Shown here: in pieces, positions 60,400 to 64,000 of the stretch | Numbering within the stretch: position 1 is the first letter of the stretch | Layout of the letters: every line of letters starts with the position of its first letter | Origin: Macrobrachium rosenbergii | Taxonomy: Eukaryota; Arthropoda; Malacostraca; Decapoda; Palaemonidae | Length of the DNA stretch: 64,000 nt | Direction of reading: 5' to 3' | Assembly (NCBI RefSeq): GCF_040412425.1 | Contig: NC_089792.1 | Span: forward strand, 21,928,861 to 21,992,860 | Program-made: the position numbers and the translations under genes | The notes under the pieces: generated by a model | Database searches by the model: none | The model's input: only the letters and a program-made list of their open reading frames with translations | What the model was told of the DNA's origin: nothing

Positions 60400-62040
60400 T
60401 GTACTGATTGGCCTGACAAACTTTGCCATATCTGCATGTCTTTTCCTGACTGGGATGTGCATCTGTTGTGCAGTTTGTGCTGTGATGAAGTCTGTTCCCT
60501 CAAACTAACCTGTGATGTTTGTGGATTGTGGATTGGTTGACTGTAGAGTGGCATTACTATCTCAGCAGGAAAGGTTACCATTGATGAACCACAAGTGCTT
60601 CAGAGTTTCTTGTAAGCATTTAGCAGTGTTCTCATGATCTTTTGCAGCTCCTCTTTCACCAGTGATCAACATTGCTGTGGTTAGGAAACATCTCCTGTTT
60701 GGTGAGGCTGAAGCTGTGCTTTTGTACTCTCACTTGTCCCTTCCTTGTACTTTGTCTACTTCCAGTGCTACCTGAGCATGTTCAACATCAGCTCCCACAG
60801 TACAGGCTGTCTTATCAGATGTTGAGGAGTCCAGGATCCAGCTAAAGAAGTCTTGTTTGCAGCACTTCAGGAGATGTAGGATAGCCTTCCATTGCCTGTT
60901 GTGCCACTCCAGTTACACCCTTTCATCCTTCTCACCCAGGACAAGAGGAACTTTTGGCTTCTTCAAGATCTAAGCATTTGCTTTCACCAGGTGTCTGTTA
61001 CTGGTGAGGAGTGAGGCAGAGTTGCCAAGATTTTCTTTGTAACTCAGGGAGGACCCTCTTGTTTCCAAGTGCATGAAACACCACTCATGCTGCACCATCA
61101 ACTCAGATAGCAGTCATCCTGGAGCTTGAAGCAGCCTTCCTAGCACTTCAGGAATTTCAAGAAAGTGTAACGGCACTCCATGGCTCTAATGTCCGACAAG
61201 ACTACAGTGGTAGCTTATGTCAACAAACGGGAGCTAGTGTCTCATCATCTTCACGACTTGACAGTACAATACAGTTGCACCAGTGGGTGGTCTCTCACTC
61301 GATGGATCTCTCAGCCAGATTTACCCCAGGCAAGATTAATGTGGTGGCAGATAAGGTGAGTCATCTGGGTCAGGTTCTGGGAACAGAGTGGTCACTTCAT
61401 GGTTTTGCCAAACCACTTTCACATCCTTCTATCTGCGGAACATTTCCCACAGGTCCTTGGACACTTTTTCCTTGGGTCCGGTGGTGGCTGCTCAACAAGT
61501 TGTGTAGCTCATCCAGTGCCCCTAGCTGTACAGTTTGTATCTTTCCTAAGATGTTGGTTTTGAATGTGAGAGTGAATGGGATGACTGGTTTTCTTTTTTT
61601 CTCTTTCTTTTTCTCCTGTACCAGCGGGCAGTGGAGAACACTAATCTATCATGCACTGGAACTGGTCAGATACAGGTGAGAGCGCTCCGTTCCATTGGTT
61701 TTTTTTATTGTTCCTACACAATACAAACTGTATATGGGAGCAAGTCCCTTTCTCACTCTTACAAGGGGAGAGAGGAAATAGCAACAATCAAGGTTGGTAG
61801 CTAATGTAACTTTTGTTGTCTCTGACAATTACAGGTTCCTTATATTCCTACAAGACACAGTGTAACAGGAGTTCACATTGTCTCTTACCCCAGATGTCTG
61901 GCTGCTGAGGTAACTTTTTACTTAACAGATCAGAGGCATATGACTCCTTCCTATGTCCTACTTTGGCCAGGAAGTAAGCTCAGGTGGACTGAACCTACAG
62001 TCTGTTCTGAGGCTTTCTCTATCTGCCCTCCAAGAGTAAG
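60400..62040 (+). pseudogene. DIRS/Ty3-like retroelement relic (RNase H region)
   Basis: The + strand frame at 61275-61679 has LSARFTPGKINVVADKVSHL and GQVLGTEWSLH. This matches the RNase H tail ('PGK-N-x-x-AD-x-x-SR ... EWSLH') of DIRS-like and related retroelements. Just upstream, at 61175-61215, pieces reading LMSDKTTVVAYVNK give the preceding RNase H strand. An open frame at 61830-62040 (with SYPRCLAAEVTFYLTD) may be the downstream region. Stops and frameshifts show that it is dead. The reverse-transcriptase part at 60600-61100 is too decayed to call. Confidence 0.6.
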
Positions 62041-62073
62041 TCTCCCATAGTTATGACCAAAGGTTTGTTCTGT

Positions 62074-62398
62074 ATATGAACAAATGACAAATTTTAAATC
62101 AATTTTTATTTTTCATAACTAACAAACCTGCGGTCTTAATGTATATGGCCCACCTCAAGCCACCCCTCATTTAGTTACCTGGACTAATGGAAACTGATGC
62201 GTTGTAGCCAGGATGGGTTAAGGTAGGTCGGCTATGCCCTCCTTTCCGCCATCTTTGCTGACTCCTGTTGCCACCAAATCCCTTGTACCTTTTTTAACTG
62301 GACTCATGCAGGCGCTGGAGAATTTTCCCTTTCATTAAGACTGCAGGTTTGTTAGTTATGAAAATACAAATTGATTTAAAACTTGTCATTTTGTCTTC
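62074..62398. repeat. Inverted repeat pair of about 65 bp around a GC-richer spacer
   Basis: The left arm (62074-62142) holds AATGACAAATTTTAAATCAA and ATAACTAACAAACCTGCGG. The right arm (62337-62398) is its reverse complement (GACTGCAGGTTTGTTAGTTA then ACAAATTGATTTAAAACTTG). The spacer is about 195 bp. The layout is the same as at 25265-25478. Confidence 0.8.
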
Positions 62399-64000
62399 TA
62401 GCAGGAGTCACCAGGGTTCCAAAAGCCATGAGCACCACTGTGGTGTACACAACCAGGGATGCTATGCCAAGACCACAAGTATGGAGCATGTAGCATCACA
62501 CACATGATGAAAGCATTATTGCAGTAATTTTTGCCTATGAGATCCCCAGGGGAAGCAGCAGTCCACTGACTGTCTGCTTGTTAGCCAACTTTAGATCTTA
62601 GAGTCTAGCACATAGTATAACATCTTACAAGTGAGGGATGCGCCTCCTGAGACATAGAAGGATAGCACTTTACTCTGAGGATGACCAAGAGAACATCTTT
62701 ACTTTTTTTTAGGGTTAGAAAAGCACCTGTGACCTCACAAGCAACCCCTAATATGCTCACTAGTGCTAAAGGCTTAAAACACAATCAAGAGGGTTGTTGA
62801 TACTATTAGTGCTGTTATTCCAGTTTTAACAGACTTTCTTGTAATCTTAAGAAGTCGTAGGTTGTCAGTTTCAGCAATTAAGGGTATGAGCCTTCCTTTT
62901 CACAGGTGTTTGACATGAGGTCTTCTTTAGATTTGAAGAAATTGTGTCAATCCTTCAAGGAGGCTTTTCCACAGAAGTTGATAGAACCACTTAGTTGGGA
63001 CCATTTCCCAGTTCCTAAGGGACTTTTTAATTGGATCCAATCTCTCTTTAGATTGTACATTTTACCCTAGTAACAGTTTTATTTGTAGCCTATGCATTCT
63101 CAGGTAAGGTTACTTATGAAAAGAATGGGATTCTAGAAGTCTTTTCTTTGCAGCTGATTTTATGGCAAAGACGCTGATTTCAGGTACTAAGGATTTTCAT
63201 TAATACCCCTTGCTGTCTTGTTGCTCTTTCCCCATGCCGAAAGCTGAGGACCATCTCTTATGCTCATTTAGTAATTAAACTGTATAGCCAGAGCATTGAG
63301 GACCTCAGACAGAGTACAGCTGACTACATACATACTAAGTAACTTAAATCAGCCTAATGCTAGTTTAGGAATACTGTATTCTGGCAGTGATGATTTTATT
63401 GAGCAAAGCTCTTGGAAGACCCTAGTACTTAAAAAATTTAAAACACTGAAAAAAATAGTAGTAGCAATAATTATTGTTTTGAAAATCAATAATTTATGAA
63501 TTTCAGATTAATTTGGATATAAATGGTTACTTTTGAAGTAGATAACAAGATATGCTATATTACCTATTGCCTCACAGGTTTTCCTATAGGCATACAGAAA
63601 TGTTATGGATGCTTAGGTAGAACAGATTAAAGTAATTGTTCACAAACTTGAATGAATTAATAGGTGTTACCTGGCATCATAATAGTATCATTGATGGCAA
63701 TGAGTATACTGCCAAGGTCAGAGCTCTCTCCACTTTTTTTTTGAAATCTAAGAGAATATCAATATTATTTATTGGCAGGCACTTGTAAGTGCTAGTATAC
63801 TTTTTTGAACTTATATTTCAGGAACATTACTCATAGGTGATTAAACTCATACTCCTAGGACAAGTAGTAGCTGTGGGACAGCTACTACTGGTCGTAGGTG
63901 GTTACTGCTTCAGTCAAGATTAAAGAATCACTATTTTTTAAAGAATCACTATTTTTCAAACACTTCATCCCAACTTTACATTATGTCTCATTGTGGTACT
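62399..64000. other. Presumed intron, nothing recognised
   Basis: A 10-bp perfect hairpin (AGTAGTAGCT / AGCTACTACT, 63863-63889) and a short direct duplication, AAAGAATCACTATTTTT, near 63923-63958 are the only structured features. Confidence 0.45.

Noticed and set aside
59438..60407. Two T-rich frames of over 100 residues
   Set aside because: Their Phe/Leu/Ser/Cys-rich composition follows from T-rich DNA. No motif or splice context was found.

Overview
This window is eukaryotic nuclear DNA. It has long introns, GT-AG splice sites, many (TA)n, (CT)n and (ATT)n microsatellites, and a dense mix of decayed transposable elements. The gene content and several repeat families point to an arthropod, most likely a decapod crustacean (shrimp, prawn or crayfish). 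The species cannot be fixed from sequence alone.

Only one host gene is clear: the 5' half of VPS35, the large alpha-solenoid subunit of the retromer cargo-recognition complex. It lies on the + strand in eight coding exons between 23629 and 38923. All junctions are GT-AG and the reading phase is consistent, giving about 386 codons, roughly half of the usual protein of about 800 residues. The last exon ends with a good donor at 38924. I find no further VPS35 exon up to 64000, so the next intron is probably longer than 25 kb. A possible 5' first exon lies near 18281.

Layout. 1-1410: microsatellite-rich flank. 1411-8692: a degenerate LTR retrotransposon on the - strand, with two direct LTRs of about 1.15 kb, a candidate primer-binding site and polypurine tract, frameshifted gag and protease/pol relics, a leader with two tandem-repeat arrays, and apparently no reverse transcriptase or integrase. 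It seems to have inserted into a (TA)n tract. 8693-12000: (TA)n tracts and a head-to-head pair of Penelope-like endonuclease relics. 12000-23600: mostly non-coding, with dispersed repeats and one MITE. 23600-38923: VPS35 exons, with SINE, retroelement, MITE and pogo-like insertions in the introns. 38924-64000: a transposon graveyard, probably VPS35 intron 8, with MITEs, a 365-bp tandem array, and PIF/Harbinger-like, non-LTR and DIRS/Ty3-like relics.

I found no clearly new biological system. The most interesting items are the LTR element whose leader carries E-box-bearing tandem repeats, three apparently related TA-flanked MITE copies, a second MITE family in four copies, a 1-kb pogo deletion derivative with intact ends, and very clean small inverted repeats. 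Family identifications were made by eye and no database search was run.
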